From assembly GCF_000829445.1 (NCBI RefSeq), contig NZ_JXRQ01000030.1, forward strand, positions 1 through 64,000: a stretch of 64,000 nucleotides of DNA, given 5' to 3'. Below the pieces are notes generated by a model. The model made no database searches, was not told where the DNA came from, and saw only the letters and a list, made by a program, of their open reading frames with translations. This document shows, in pieces, positions 17,194 to 26,922 of the stretch. Numbering within the stretch: position 1 is the stretch's first letter; every line of letters starts with the position of its first letter. Made by a program: the position numbers and the translations under genes. This DNA comes from Jeotgalibacillus alimentarius. Its GTDB lineage: Bacteria > Bacillota > Bacilli > Bacillales > Jeotgalibacillaceae.

Positions 17194-17222
17194 GCACAGC
17201 GGGGACGGAGGTTACTGTGCTG
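17194..17222. repeat. GGGGAC repeat, half copy 2
   Basis: GCACAGCGGGGACGGAGGTT followed by ACTGTGC: a single GGGGACGGAG arm framed by GCACAG/CTGTGC. The sequence GGCACAGCGGGGACGGAG is also present at copy 3 (22385-22402). It lies just outside the 3' end of the group II intron. Confidence 0.6.
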
Positions 17223-17268
17223 TTTTGATAATCATTCTAAATTTGGCCCGCCCCTCCTGTGCCGCACA

Positions 17269-19440
17269 ATAAAGTAGGGAAACCACTCTCGTGGCTTCCC
17301 CCTTATCAAACCGTACGTGCCCTATTAAGGCATACGGCTTACCCATATGTTACAATGTTTGATCAAGAGGATGCGTTCCAGGCATTCTGCATCTTTTGGA
17401 GTCGGTGAGGAGTGAAATACTCTTCACCTTTTTCTTTTGCACGCCTGTAGGCGCCTTGTTGTTTTCGGACGGTGCGTCCTTTCATCTCTTCGAGATACTC
17501 TTCTAATGTGTACCCAAAAGCTTTATTCAGGTATAACCAGTAGCTAGGGATCAGCTTAATGCCTATAAAGAAGCGATTATTCCATTTGTATCGCATTTTC
17601 ATCTCTTTCCTTTGGTTTGGATGCTTATGTATAAATGCCACACGCAGTCTTTTCCTGATGTAACCATCTATGTTAAGAAGCATTTTCCTCATCCATCGTG
17701 TGATACAACGGCTTTTCTGACCTAGCTCATGGTTTGCTTTTATCGCTTTAATAATCATCACATAATAGTTTACTTTCCCTCGAATGATTGGGTTAACCCG
17801 TTTAATCCATTCTTCTTTACTAAGCGTTAATGTCTTTTGGGTTTTCGCCTTGATTTTCAGACGAAAATCTTTTATAGATTCTTCTTTAGGCGTCACATGA
17901 AAGACAGGCTTTTGATCTTTCTTTCCCGGTCTCCAGTGATGGAAAGTAAACCCCAAGAAGTCAAAGTCATCATGTTTAAAATCCACCATTCTCGTTTTCT
18001 CATTTGAGATTTCCAACCTTAACTCTTTTAACTTTGATTTCGTTAAGGCTGATGCTTCGTCAATGGCTTCTTTTGATTTGGCAAACAATAAGAAGTCATC
18101 AGCGTATCTGACAAACCGAATGTTGTGTAAATCCCATTCCCAGTCCAATTCATTCAGGTAAACATTTGCGAGTAGTGGTGAAATGACACCACCTTGCGGT
18201 GTCCCGTAGTCAGAATGTATAAGTTTCCCTTCTTCCATGAAACCTGCTTTCAACCACTGTTCAATCATCCCTAATACGGTTCTATCTGATACGTATTTCT
18301 TTAATACGTTCATCAGCTTTTGATGAGGGATATTATCAAAGAACCCTTTAATATCGCAATCATAAATATGATTGTATCCCTGTTCAATGTTCCATAAAAT
18401 GATTTGAAGTGCTCTTTGGACACCTCGGTTTGGTCGATATCCTACTGACCAGTTATGAAACAAAGTATCTTCGAACTCGGGCTGAAGCACATTCACTACA
18501 CTCTGTTGAACAATTCGATCTTCAATTGTAGGAATGCCCAACGGGCGTTTCTTACCATCCTTCTTCGGAATATACACCCTTTTTACTGGACTAGGCTGAT
18601 AGGTTTTGCTTCTTAGTTTATCTAACAATGACATAATGTTCTTTTCTAAGTTAGCGTCATAGCTTTCAATCGTTTCACCGTCAATTCCACCAGCACCTTT
18701 GTTGGCTTTCACCTGATCAAAGCTCTGAGTTAATTTACGGTCAAATAGAAGTTGTCCATAAACACTGTGTAGTTTAAATTTCCACTCTTGATTCATTGCG
18801 TATTCCACGCCCTTTCTCGATGTACATTCAAACGGTTTTACCGCAGTAACGTGCTTGTTGACATTACATCTCGTCCATGACTTGGAGCCATAGGTCGTTC
18901 CCCTTCCGTTCACCTCACGTTATGGTCATGAAGCTACTTCCGTACTATGAGAACGTCTGAATTCTCCCTCGTTCTTTGTCATTTCGGATTGCCCTTATAG
19001 ACTAGAACCCTGCCTGTTTGGTAAAGAGAGAACCTCACGGGGTCATCACATTTCCCTTCTAGACATACCCTGCACCATCACGAAATAAGTCACATTCCCT
19101 CGATCTGACTTCTAAAGAAAATGCCTGTTAGTGGGTTTCCTCACTTTTCGAAGAGTCACCAACTTATCCCGCCGCCGTGCTTCACACTTATTGCATTAGG
19201 GTCTATCTATTCGCCTACGGGTCTCTCGATTTTCCGCATCTCCTTCAGACAACCTTTCACAAGAATTGCCCTAGATTAAGCTTCCCGAGCTAGGTCAGTC
19301 TCCTCGGGGATGGACTTCCACCATCTGGGATTCATTTCTCTTTTCTTCAACCAGTCGTTTCATCGAAATGACGTCTCTATCTGAAAAGAGAAAAGAAGAG
19401 TGCCAGCTAAGCTAGCACTCCTTGCGACTGCCCATCGCAC
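17269..19440 (-). mobile_element. Group II intron (probably class IIC)
   Basis: About 2.17 kb on the minus strand. The 5' end is GTGCGATGGGCAGTCGC at 19440, matching the GUGYG rule. Near the 3' end lies a domain V candidate at 17340-17308 (AAGCCGTATGC ... GCACGTACGGTTT), then a domain VI stem (GGGAAGCCAC/GTGGTTTCCC) and the end CTACTTTAT near 17269. The 5' junction lies directly after the T-run of the nhaC terminator, the classic class C target. The ribozyme region 18797-19440 holds no other gene. The exact 3' boundary is approximate. Confidence 0.88.
17363..18796 (-). CDS. ltrA: Group II intron reverse transcriptase/maturase
   Basis: 477 residues. RT blocks in order: KRVYIPKKDGKKRPLGIPT (about 72-90), DCDIKGFFDNI (about 146-156), GTPQGGVISPLLANVYL, the catalytic FVRYADDFLLF, then a maturase X/GIIM region (about 320-430). 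No HNH endonuclease follows, as in class C introns. The frame is open further upstream, but the ATG at 18796 follows GAAAGGGCGTGG and gives the usual N-terminus. The frame is intact, so the intron may be active. Confidence 0.93.
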   Translation of the reverse strand: MNQEWKFKLHSVYGQLLFDRKLTQSFDQVKANKGAGGIDGETIESYDANLEKNIMSLLDKLRSKTYQPSPVKRVYIPKKDGKKRPLGIPTIEDRIVQQSVVNVLQPEFEDTLFHNWSVGYRPNRGVQRALQIILWNIEQGYNHIYDCDIKGFFDNIPHQKLMNVLKKYVSDRTVLGMIEQWLKAGFMEEGKLIHSDYGTPQGGVISPLLANVYLNELDWEWDLHNIRFVRYADDFLLFAKSKEAIDEASALTKSKLKELRLEISNEKTRMVDFKHDDFDFLGFTFHHWRPGKKDQKPVFHVTPKEESIKDFRLKIKAKTQKTLTLSKEEWIKRVNPIIRGKVNYYVMIIKAIKANHELGQKSRCITRWMRKMLLNIDGYIRKRLRVAFIHKHPNQRKEMKMRYKWNNRFFIGIKLIPSYWLYLNKAFGYTLEEYLEEMKGRTVRKQQGAYRRAKEKGEEYFTPHRLQKMQNAWNASS

Positions 19441-19470
19441 AAAAAACCGCCCTCTCCAGAGCGGTTTTTC
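19441..19470 (-). terminator. nhaC terminator, target of the group II intron
   Basis: Minus-strand GAAAAACCGCTCTGG and AGAGGGCGGTTTTTT form the stem and T-run. The intron begins at the next base. Confidence 0.9.
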
Positions 19471-19480
19471 AATCATTCCA

Positions 19481-20905
19481 TTATGCAGTTTGTGCATCTT
19501 TTTCAAGCACATCATCATCTTCCTGTTTTGTCATTGTCAGACCGGTAATTCCATAGAAGATCGAAACGATCGGTGTGACGAATGCAAGGAAACAGAACGG
19601 CAGGTAAGCGACGGTTGCAACACCGAGTGCGCCTGCTGTGTATAGTCCGCTTCCCGTCCAAGGAAGGAGTGCGGCACTTTGTGTACCGGTATCTTCAAGC
19701 ACACGTGACAGGTTTTCAGGCTTCAGGTTCAGCCTGTCAAATATCGGCTTCATCAGCGTTCCACCCATCACAGTAGAGAAGTAGACTGATCCACCGATTG
19801 CCAGGGTGAAGTAGCTGACAATACTTGTCACTGCAACCAGTACGCCAGTATGCTGAATTTTTTCAGCAAACGAAGCGATCATCGCTTCAAGTACACCTGC
19901 TTCAGCAAGCATACCGCCAAGTCCAAGGGCAAATAAGAATAGCGCAACAAGTGCAAGCATACTGACAAGTCCACCGCGGATCAGCAGGCTGTCTACGATT
20001 TCGATACCAGATTCAACTGTGTAACCGTTATAAAATGTAGCGATTGTTTCACTGAAACTAAATCCCTGTGCAAAAATCGCCACGACACCGCCAGTGGCAG
20101 CTCCGATAAAGATTGCAGGAATTGCCGGCTTTTTCATCATCAGCAGTGCAATTAGTACAACAACAGGAATTAACGGCACAAGACCGAGACTGAAGTTTTC
20201 ACTCAGATAAGTAGTCATCTGTGCAACAGATTCAGCATTGACTGAACCATTATATTGAAGGCCAATCACTGTGAAAATAATTGCGGTAATAATATACGCC
20301 GGAACAGTTGTCCAGAGCATATGTCTGATATGCGAGAAAAGGTCTCCACCGGTTACAGCCGGTGCGAGGTTTGTTGTATCTGACAGTGGCGACATCTTAT
20401 CTCCAAAGTAAGCCCCACTGACAATGGCACCTGCTGTGATCCCTGCAGGAATACCAAGCGCTGCACCAACACCCATCATCGCAATTCCGGCAGTACCGAT
20501 CGTTCCCCATGACGTACCGGTTGCCACTGCAACAAGTGAACAGAATAACAGCGTCGTGACCAGGAAATACTGTGGCGAAATCGCTTCTACACCGTAGTAA
20601 ATCAGTGTGGGTACAGTTCCTGACGCGATCCATGCACCAATTAAAATTCCGACGGTTAAAAGAATCAGTACAGGCTGAAGCGCCTTCCCCATCGATTCAA
20701 ACATGGATTTCTCAATCTGCTTATAAGTAAAGCCGAGCTTTAACATAAACGGCATCACCACAAGCATACTGATAAACATCAGAATTTGAATAGGTGCATC
20801 GAATACTAAAATACCGACTGATACAACAGCGACCGCTGCTGCAAGCATCAGCATTGCATACGTAAATGACGGTTTTTGAATATCGTTTTTAATATCGGGT
20901 TCCAA
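19481..20905 (-). CDS. nhaC: NhaC-family Na+/H+ antiporter
   Basis: 474 residues with about 12 hydrophobic helices. NhaC-type features: ATGTSWGTIGTAGIAMMGVG (about 127-146) and GAYFGDKMSPLSDTTNLAPAV (about 164-184). It exchanges Na+ for protons across the membrane; related family members exchange malate/lactate. Starts at a TTG (20905) 7 nt behind AAAGGAG. A possible -10 TATAAT lies at 20977-20972. Its terminator carries the intron. Confidence 0.88.
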   Translation of the reverse strand: MEPDIKNDIQKPSFTYAMLMLAAAVAVVSVGILVFDAPIQILMFISMLVVMPFMLKLGFTYKQIEKSMFESMGKALQPVLILLTVGILIGAWIASGTVPTLIYYGVEAISPQYFLVTTLLFCSLVAVATGTSWGTIGTAGIAMMGVGAALGIPAGITAGAIVSGAYFGDKMSPLSDTTNLAPAVTGGDLFSHIRHMLWTTVPAYIITAIIFTVIGLQYNGSVNAESVAQMTTYLSENFSLGLVPLIPVVVLIALLMMKKPAIPAIFIGAATGGVVAIFAQGFSFSETIATFYNGYTVESGIEIVDSLLIRGGLVSMLALVALFLFALGLGGMLAEAGVLEAMIASFAEKIQHTGVLVAVTSIVSYFTLAIGGSVYFSTVMGGTLMKPIFDRLNLKPENLSRVLEDTGTQSAALLPWTGSGLYTAGALGVATVAYLPFCFLAFVTPIVSIFYGITGLTMTKQEDDDVLEKDAQTA

Positions 20906-21126
20906 CCAACCACTCCTTTTTCATCTACTATTATTTTAAAATAGTGATTATTTTTTCTCGTGAGTAATAAAATTATAGCCCAACCTGAATTATCAGTAAA
21001 TTTTGATATTCTATTATTTTTTCATGATCATGATGCTTATGCTTGCTGAGCGTACGTTCATTCCCATTATTCATAGAAATACGCTGAAATACTTTGTATT
21101 TGTATATAAGTTCGCAATATTGGCAG

Positions 21127-21164
21127 AAAAAATCGGGCTGTCCTTGTGAGGCAGCCCGATTTTT
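21127..21164 (-). terminator. Intrinsic terminator of the M50-like gene
   Basis: AAATCGGGCTG pairs with CAGCCCGATTT, with a T-run on the minus strand. The arm overlaps the stop codon. Confidence 0.88.
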
Positions 21165-22302
21165 ATAGATCCTCATTTATTTTTAAGCTGTTTCTGATCT
21201 CCTGCGTTACCTTTTTTTCGATTGCTCCTTCAAGATAAAGCGGATGCCACTCTCCAATCGCACGGTCAGCCTGATCCAGTGAAGCAAGTGCCTGTGAGTT
21301 TTCGCCGCGTACAATCGCCAGGTAAGCATCGCGCATATAGCCTGACACTTCATTTTTATCGCTGATCAGCTGAAGCTTTTCTTCAATATTATCCGTTTCA
21401 CATAATTTTCCTGCAAAATAAAGCCCTGTCGCTGCTGCTGTATCAATCATATCCTGCAGCACAACTGCTTTATTCGTTCTATTTTTAAACACTCTGCCAT
21501 CGGTCAGCTCAAGAAAACGCGCCGGGTCAGACCCATAATAATAAGGACCGATCGTAACTAGTAAAAAGGCAGCGAGCGGCCTGTCTGGATAACGTCTTAT
21601 AATATGCTCTGTCCTTTCAACCGTCTCTCTCTTCCAATGACCAGCACCCGTCGGATCCTCCTGCAGTAATTTGTGGCTGACAAGAATCACCTCTGCACCA
21701 GGCTCTCTTTCTTTTAACATAGAAATTATTTTACCATCAGTCATTACACCGGCTGGCGTTTCAATGCTCGCAAGGTTTGTCAGGCCAAGAAACAGGCTGA
21801 CCATTGCAAACGTTAAAATAATGCCGGACGGCCAAATAAAATAACCAATGATAAGCGCTACACCACCAGTGATAATATTCGAAACAGGCCCTGCATAGAT
21901 CATACGCAGCAGCTTTTTCCGCATTGCTTCGTCAGACACCTGCTCAGGAAAACGCATCACCGCACGGCCAATATAACCGAGAGACGGCAGCTTAAAGAAA
22001 AACCGGCTTTTTCCGTTTACTTTCGCATACACAAGCGGACCATAGGATAAATTCATCACTTCCATGCCACCAAGCTTTCCCCCGATCGCATGCCCTGTCT
22101 CATGAATCATCACAGTGACAATAAAACTGATTACAGCCATAAGCAAAATAAATAATACACCCGTCAATGTAATCGTCACTTCTTCACGCAAAACAAAAGA
22201 TGAAATCATCGCACCCATCAAAAGACCAAAAAGTGCCTGTATTCCCTTCGTCCTGAACCTCGACTTGGGCTGCACCGTTTTCTTTTCAGTAACCTGCGTC
22301 AT
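21163..22302 (-). CDS. M50-like membrane zinc metalloprotease
   Basis: 379 residues. Two N-terminal helices, then H67-E-T-G-H71 (MIHETGHAIGG) at a helix edge, as in M50 peptidases, followed by two more helices (about 145-190) with a family N-x-x-x-G region (AGPVSNIITGG). The C-terminal 180 residues are soluble and helical with no known domain to me. The second aspartate ligand motif is not obvious, so activity is uncertain. Start at 22302 behind AAGGAGGGACGCT. Monocistronic. Confidence 0.8.
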   Translation of the reverse strand: MTQVTEKKTVQPKSRFRTKGIQALFGLLMGAMISSFVLREEVTITLTGVLFILLMAVISFIVTVMIHETGHAIGGKLGGMEVMNLSYGPLVYAKVNGKSRFFFKLPSLGYIGRAVMRFPEQVSDEAMRKKLLRMIYAGPVSNIITGGVALIIGYFIWPSGIILTFAMVSLFLGLTNLASIETPAGVMTDGKIISMLKEREPGAEVILVSHKLLQEDPTGAGHWKRETVERTEHIIRRYPDRPLAAFLLVTIGPYYYGSDPARFLELTDGRVFKNRTNKAVVLQDMIDTAAATGLYFAGKLCETDNIEEKLQLISDKNEVSGYMRDAYLAIVRGENSQALASLDQADRAIGEWHPLYLEGAIEKKVTQEIRNSLKINEDL

Positions 22303-22392
22303 AGCGTCCCTCCTTATCCCGGAAAACATCTGTTAAGTTATGTACGTGTTTAGTAGAGAAAAGGATTCATTAAATAGATAAGGCGGCACAGC

Positions 22393-22457
22393 GGGGACGG
22401 AGTTATGTGTGCCATTTTTAGAATGATTACAAAAATGAATCACACAACTCCGTCCCC
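22393..22457. repeat. GGGGAC inverted repeat, copy 3
   Basis: GGGGACGGAGTT (22393-22404) and AACTCCGTCCCC (22446-22457) are perfect inverted arms; GTGTG/CACAC extend them. The roughly 30-nt AT-rich loop is longer than in other copies. It lies between two minus-strand peptidase genes. Confidence 0.88.
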
Positions 22458-22480
22458 AGCGAGCCACCTAATTTATCCCA

Positions 22481-23548
22481 TCAACCAATAAAACCAAACC
22501 CACTCTCCTCACTCAAATCCAAAACAAATGCCTTCAGCAATTCCTTCGTTGCATTCAAATCCCCTATATCAATCACTTCAACCGGTGAATGTGCATAACG
22601 TGACGGAATAGACAGCACGCCTGTCGGGATACCGTGATTCGCTAAGCTCATCGCTCCTCCGTCTGTTCCAATGCCGGGGAATACTTCAAGCTGGTAAGAG
22701 ATCTTTTTGTCATTTGCTAAATGAATCAGCTTTTCTTTTACAGCAGGGTGAGAAATCAGACTGAAATCAAGCACTTTGATGCCTGTGCCGGCGCCAAGTG
22801 CAAGCGTTGCATCCATCGTCTCTTCTGGTGTATCACTGACCGCTGTTGTATCAAGCGCGATCGCAACGTCTGCCTCCACCTGTCTGGCGGCGACCTGTGC
22901 GCCGCGCAGGCCAACCTCCTCCTGAACCGTGAAAACAGCCGTCACTGTCCCGGCAAAATCTTCTCTCTGCAGCTCCTGCAGCGTCTGAATCAGCACCGCA
23001 CATCCAGCACGATCATCAAAACCTTTCCCAACAAAACGCCCTGTCGTCTCATCACCAAGAAACTCCATATCCGGCTTCCAGGTCACAGGCGTTCCCACTT
23101 CAACACCAAGCTCAATCGCATGTGCTTTATTTTTTACACCAATATCTATGTATAATTGTCGATGATTACGCACCTTTCCTGCATCATCAAACTTTGCGTA
23201 ATGTGCAGAAATACTGCCGATTACACCAGTCAGGAGCCCCGTCCGTGTACGCAGCTGAACCTTCTGCGTCAACAGCAGCCGGTCATCATTTCCTCCAAGC
23301 TTCTCGAAGCGCAACAGGCCATTCTCTTCAATTTTTTTAATGATAAAACCTACCTCGTCCATATGAGCTGTCATGACCATTACCGGTCCGGGCTTCGTCC
23401 CCTTTTTCGTTGCAATCACATTGCCAAGCGCATCAACCTTTACAGTATCTGTTAAAGGCTTTACCGTATCTCTCACCCATTTACTGACCGGCTGCTCATG
23501 GCCGCATGGTCCGTGCAGGGCAGTTAATTGTTCTAAGAGCTTCTGCAT
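22481..23548 (-). CDS. M42 family metallo-aminopeptidase
   Basis: 355 residues. Metal-ligand motifs in order: AH62-M-D64-[13 protein letters not shown] (about 174-182), VQEEVGLRG (about 208-216) and ALDTT (about 231-235), with a C-terminal RYAHSPVEV. These match M42 glutamyl aminopeptidase/endoglucanase-like enzymes (YsdC, FrvX), cytosolic dinuclear peptidases that trim peptides. RBS AAAGGAGGAATCAGC. Monocistronic and divergent from maa. Confidence 0.92.
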   Translation of the reverse strand: MQKLLEQLTALHGPCGHEQPVSKWVRDTVKPLTDTVKVDALGNVIATKKGTKPGPVMVMTAHMDEVGFIIKKIEENGLLRFEKLGGNDDRLLLTQKVQLRTRTGLLTGVIGSISAHYAKFDDAGKVRNHRQLYIDIGVKNKAHAIELGVEVGTPVTWKPDMEFLGDETTGRFVGKGFDDRAGCAVLIQTLQELQREDFAGTVTAVFTVQEEVGLRGAQVAARQVEADVAIALDTTAVSDTPEETMDATLALGAGTGIKVLDFSLISHPAVKEKLIHLANDKKISYQLEVFPGIGTDGGAMSLANHGIPTGVLSIPSRYAHSPVEVIDIGDLNATKELLKAFVLDLSEESGFGFIG

Positions 23549-23684
23549 GCTGATTCCTCCTTTAAATGTATTAAAGAGTATTATATCCTTTTATTTAGTA
23601 AAGCGAAATATCGACCCTCAATCTAGCCACCAATCTTCAAAAATGAGAAACTGGTACAAAATCCATCCAGAAAAGGTGAACCAG

Positions 23685-24254
23685 ATGACAACTGAAAAAG
23701 AAAAAATGCTCGCTGGCGAAATGTATGATCCAGCTGATCCAATTTTAATGAAAGAGCGAGAAGAAGCGAGAAAAAAGGTCAGATTGTTTAACCAGACGAC
23801 TGAATCTGAAGGGGAGCAGCGTGTTAAGATGCTGAAGGATTTACTTGGTTCAAGCGGCAGTCACGTATATATGGAACCGAATATCCGCTTTGACTATGGT
23901 TACAATACGCACGTTGGCGAGAATTTTTTCGCTAACTTTGATTGTACGATTTTAGATGTATGTGAGGTGCGTTTTGGTGACAACTGTATGCTTGCACCGG
24001 GCGTTCAGATCTATACAGCAACCCACCCGCTTGATCCTGTTGAGCGCAATTCGGGAAGAGAGTACGCAAAGCCGATTACTTTTGGGAATAACGTTTGGAT
24101 AGGCGGTAATGCTGTGATTAACCCCGGAATCAGGGTTGGAGATAACGCAGTGATTGCTTCCGGCGCTGTCGTAACAAAAGATGTACCGGCCAATGTTGTG
24201 GTAGGCGGGAACCCGGCGAGAGTAATTAAGGACATTGAACCTGAATCCATATGA
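23685..24254 (+). CDS. maa: Maltose O-acetyltransferase
   Basis: 189 residues. N-terminal Mac domain ([17 protein letters not shown]), then a left-handed beta-helix with hexapeptide repeats, including [15 protein letters not shown] (catalytic His region, about 118-132), [12 protein letters not shown] and [12 protein letters not shown]. Transfers acetyl from acetyl-CoA to maltose or related sugars. It tracks B. subtilis Maa along its whole length. The frame is open far upstream; AAAAGGTG places the start at 23685. Confidence 0.93.
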   Translation: MTTEKEKMLAGEMYDPADPILMKEREEARKKVRLFNQTTESEGEQRVKMLKDLLGSSGSHVYMEPNIRFDYGYNTHVGENFFANFDCTILDVCEVRFGDNCMLAPGVQIYTATHPLDPVERNSGREYAKPITFGNNVWIGGNAVINPGIRVGDNAVIASGAVVTKDVPANVVVGGNPARVIKDIEPESI

Positions 24255-24299
24255 CATTCCTGGATATAGAAAAAAATAATCGGCAAAGGACTGACAATA

Positions 24300-24605
24300 T
24301 TGAATCAAATCGATGAAATCATTCAATCTATCAACGACTTTCGTGAAGAAAGAAACTGGGGAAAAGCACATAATCCAAAAGATTTAGCGATTTCTCTATC
24401 AATTGAAGCCTCAGAACTGCTCGAGGATTTTCAGTGGAAAAGCAGTGAACAGGCGATTGAACAGAATATTGAGAATATTAAGGATGAAATTGCTGATGTC
24501 ATGATCTATGCACTCACACTCAGCAGCGTACTGGAGCTGGATGTTGAGGAGATTATAAGAGAAAAAATTAAGAAGAATGGACTCAAGTATCCGGTTAAAA
24601 AATAA
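24300..24605 (+). CDS. MazG-like nucleotide pyrophosphohydrolase
   Basis: 101 residues, all helical. The metal-binding pattern is EASELLEDFQW (E-x-x-E, about 36-46) and DEIADVMIYAL (E-x-x-D, about 61-71), typical of the DCTPP1/MazG-like group that hydrolyses non-canonical dNTPs. Starts at a TTG, 8 nt behind AAAGGA. It follows maa by 45 nt and the esterase gene follows by 27 nt, so the three may be one transcript. Confidence 0.88.
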   Translation: MNQIDEIIQSINDFREERNWGKAHNPKDLAISLSIEASELLEDFQWKSSEQAIEQNIENIKDEIADVMIYALTLSSVLELDVEEIIREKIKKNGLKYPVKK

Positions 24606-24632
24606 CTTTTAAATAGACAGGAGTGACCCCAC

Positions 24633-25388
24633 ATGCCTTTATTTGAAATCAATCTTTCCTCTGCAGCGCTTGGCATTGAGACGTCTCTAAATGTTGTATT
24701 GCCTATCAGCGCAGACCAGAAAGTGCTATCGGAAGAACATACATACTCATACGGCAGCCGGAAGTTTCCGGTGATGTATCTGCTGCATGGTGCTTCAGAT
24801 GATTACTCCGGCTGGATGCGCCGGACTTCAATTGAGCGGTATGCAAACGAAAAAGGAATTGCCGTTGTGATGCCGAGCGCAGACCTCAGCGCGTATACAG
24901 ATATGAAGCACGGCCATGCTTACTGGACGTATATCAGTGAAGAGCTGCCGGCTTTTATCGAAGCGACATTTCCTGTGTCGGCGAAAAGAGAAGATACATA
25001 TGCTGCAGGGCTGTCAATGGGCGGATATGGTGCCTTTAAGCTCGCACTCCGGAAGCCTGAAAAATTTGCGGCAGCAGCTTCCCTCTCAGGTGCCCTGGAT
25101 ATGGCGGACCGTGTGCAAAAAGACAGAAAGTACGACAATGCCTTCGGTGATCACGCAGACCTTACCGGGACTGAAAATGACTTGTTACACCTGGTGAAAA
25201 CGGCATCCGGAGATCTGCCAAGGCTTTTTCAGGCGTGTGGCACAGAGGATTTTCTATATGAAGATAATATTCGTTTTAAGAAGCTTGCAGAAGAACACGG
25301 CCTGGACCTGACTTATGAAGAAGAGCCCGGAGATCATAACTGGGCTTATTGGGATATGAAGATCAAGCGCGTGCTTGAGTGGCTGTGA
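24633..25388 (+). CDS. Esterase D / tributyrin-esterase-type hydrolase
   Basis: 251 residues, an alpha/beta hydrolase. The nucleophile elbow is GLSMGGYGAF (about 126-135), with HGASDDYSGWMR near 51-62 as oxyanion region and PGDHNWAYWD (about 234-243) carrying the catalytic His. It resembles EstA-type short-chain esterases. Cytosolic, no signal peptide. RBS ACAGGAGTGACCCCAC. Confidence 0.88.
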   Translation: MPLFEINLSSAALGIETSLNVVLPISADQKVLSEEHTYSYGSRKFPVMYLLHGASDDYSGWMRRTSIERYANEKGIAVVMPSADLSAYTDMKHGHAYWTYISEELPAFIEATFPVSAKREDTYAAGLSMGGYGAFKLALRKPEKFAAAASLSGALDMADRVQKDRKYDNAFGDHADLTGTENDLLHLVKTASGDLPRLFQACGTEDFLYEDNIRFKKLAEEHGLDLTYEEEPGDHNWAYWDMKIKRVLEWL

Positions 25389-25397
25389 ATAAGCAGG

Positions 25398-25427
25398 AAA
25401 ACCGCCGCCTGAGAGGGCAGCGGTTTT
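25398..25427. terminator. Bidirectional terminator between the esterase and M48 genes
   Basis: AAAACCGC pairs with GCGGTTTT around CGCCTGAGAGGGCA. It sits between convergent stops only 43 nt apart. Confidence 0.85.
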
Positions 25428-25431
25428 ATTG

Positions 25432-26742
25432 TCATGAATAATTATAGTAGCGGTATAGCTCGACCATTTCATTCGCAGCTTTCTCATGATAGGCTGCGAG
25501 CTCAAGCTCAATCCTTTTCATACGCGCTGAGTCTGTTGTGATAAGAGGCTTGTGCTGTTTTCTGGATTCAATATATTGCAAGCGATAGGCCGTTGGCGGG
25601 TGGGTATCATCAGCCCTTGCCTTTTCAAGCTCTGAGATCTTCTGGATCCTGAGCTTTTCTTTTGCCGGCATAAGATTGAATTGTTCTTTGAGTTCAGTCA
25701 GAAAATGAGTATTGTCATTTGCAATCACCGTTTTTCTGAGGCTGTAAAGATAGGTTTCACTGTACTCAAGCTTTTTAAGCGTGCCAATCAATGCTTCCCT
25801 TCCTGCAACTGATGCTGCCAGCTGATCAGCATAATATTCAGCACGCTGCATGTTTTGATATAGCAGATATAAGAGTGTTAAAAAGAGTACTTTTGGAAAG
25901 AAAGCCAGTACACGCTGTATCTGCTGACTGAGCCAGTTCAACGGCCCCAGCCCCACAGGGTTAATCTCATCCATATAATCCAGCAGTCCCATATCATATA
26001 CGGTTTTACGCTCCGGGATTAATACATGAACCCATGTATAGGCAGTAAAAAGCGCTGATCCGATATAGCCGTGCCGGTTCAGGTCTCCATTGACCAGATG
26101 CCCGATCTCATGACTGAGCATAGCCGTCCGCTCTTCGTGATCAAGCACTGTCCATAATGAGGATCCGATTTTTAAAATAGCCCGCTTTTTCCATCCGTAA
26201 TAACCAATTGACGCATTATAATCACCGTTAATGACCACCCCATCAATCTTTGGACTGCCAAGCGCAATTCTAACCTCATCAATCAGATCAAATAACTCCG
26301 GCAGCTCGTCTGCTGTATGCACAATTTCATCCTTTTCAAGCTTTTGCACTCTTGGGCGCGCCAGCCATGAAATCGCAAGCAGCACCACACCTGCAAAAAT
26401 AGCAGCTATATTCTGATTTAATGCGATCAGACAGTAAACTGCAACACCGAATAGCAGCAGACTCGTCATATGGATCAAAGTTGCCATGATAAACGCTATG
26501 ATCGTTTTAATAGTGATGCCAGGCTTTTCTGTCTGGTGTGAGCGCACTGCTTCAAACAGCTGCTTCCCCTGTTTCCGCCCAAGCCAGTCAAAAACCCTTG
26601 CCATCCAGTGCTTTGGCGGTTTTTCATACTTTCTCTCATGAACCTGGTCAAGACAGTATTCACACCACTTCACATAGCCGGGCACAACCTCAATCTCTTC
26701 ACCACATGACGAACATACCTCTATTTTTACTGCAGCCTCCAT
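25432..26742 (-). CDS. M48-type membrane zinc metalloprotease with N-terminal zinc ribbon
   Basis: 436 residues. A zinc ribbon (C10-x2-C13 ... C27-x2-C30) comes first, then two helices (about 80-128), then the peptidase domain with H211-E-I-G-H215 and a later RAEYYADQLAA ligand motif. HtpX/Ste24-like proteins degrade or process membrane proteins. The start is the ATG at 26742 behind GGAGGGG; upstream codons in frame have no RBS. The C-terminal part includes THPPTAYRLQYI, common in M48 proteins. Confidence 0.88.
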   Translation of the reverse strand: MEAAVKIEVCSSCGEEIEVVPGYVKWCEYCLDQVHERKYEKPPKHWMARVFDWLGRKQGKQLFEAVRSHQTEKPGITIKTIIAFIMATLIHMTSLLLFGVAVYCLIALNQNIAAIFAGVVLLAISWLARPRVQKLEKDEIVHTADELPELFDLIDEVRIALGSPKIDGVVINGDYNASIGYYGWKKRAILKIGSSLWTVLDHEERTAMLSHEIGHLVNGDLNRHGYIGSALFTAYTWVHVLIPERKTVYDMGLLDYMDEINPVGLGPLNWLSQQIQRVLAFFPKVLFLTLLYLLYQNMQRAEYYADQLAASVAGREALIGTLKKLEYSETYLYSLRKTVIANDNTHFLTELKEQFNLMPAKEKLRIQKISELEKARADDTHPPTAYRLQYIESRKQHKPLITTDSARMKRIELELAAYHEKAANEMVELYRYYNYS

Positions 26743-26922
26743 CCGTTCCCCTCCGATGTGCTTTTTTATAGTGTAATATATTGACAGATTAAAATGAATG
26801 GTTTTCTGATTTTTTTGACAAAATACCGATAGAGTGAATGATTTCATAATTAAGTGACAGTGAGGAGATGCATGTGTCATAATAAAAGTGTTTAAATATG
26901 CAACACGTTAGGAGTCGAAATT

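Noticed and set aside
18797-18913. N-terminal extension of the intron maturase to 18913
   Set aside because: This stretch belongs to the ribozyme RNA and has a non-conserved sequence; an RBS lies before the ATG at 18796.
20984-20995. CTGAATTATCAG palindrome near the nhaC promoter as a shared operator with CTGAATGTTCAG at 16160
   Set aside because: Similarity is limited to short AT-rich arms and could easily be chance.
23373-23684. Upstream extension of maa
   Set aside because: The extension overlaps the divergent M42 gene and its promoter region, and AAAAGGTG marks the start at 23685.
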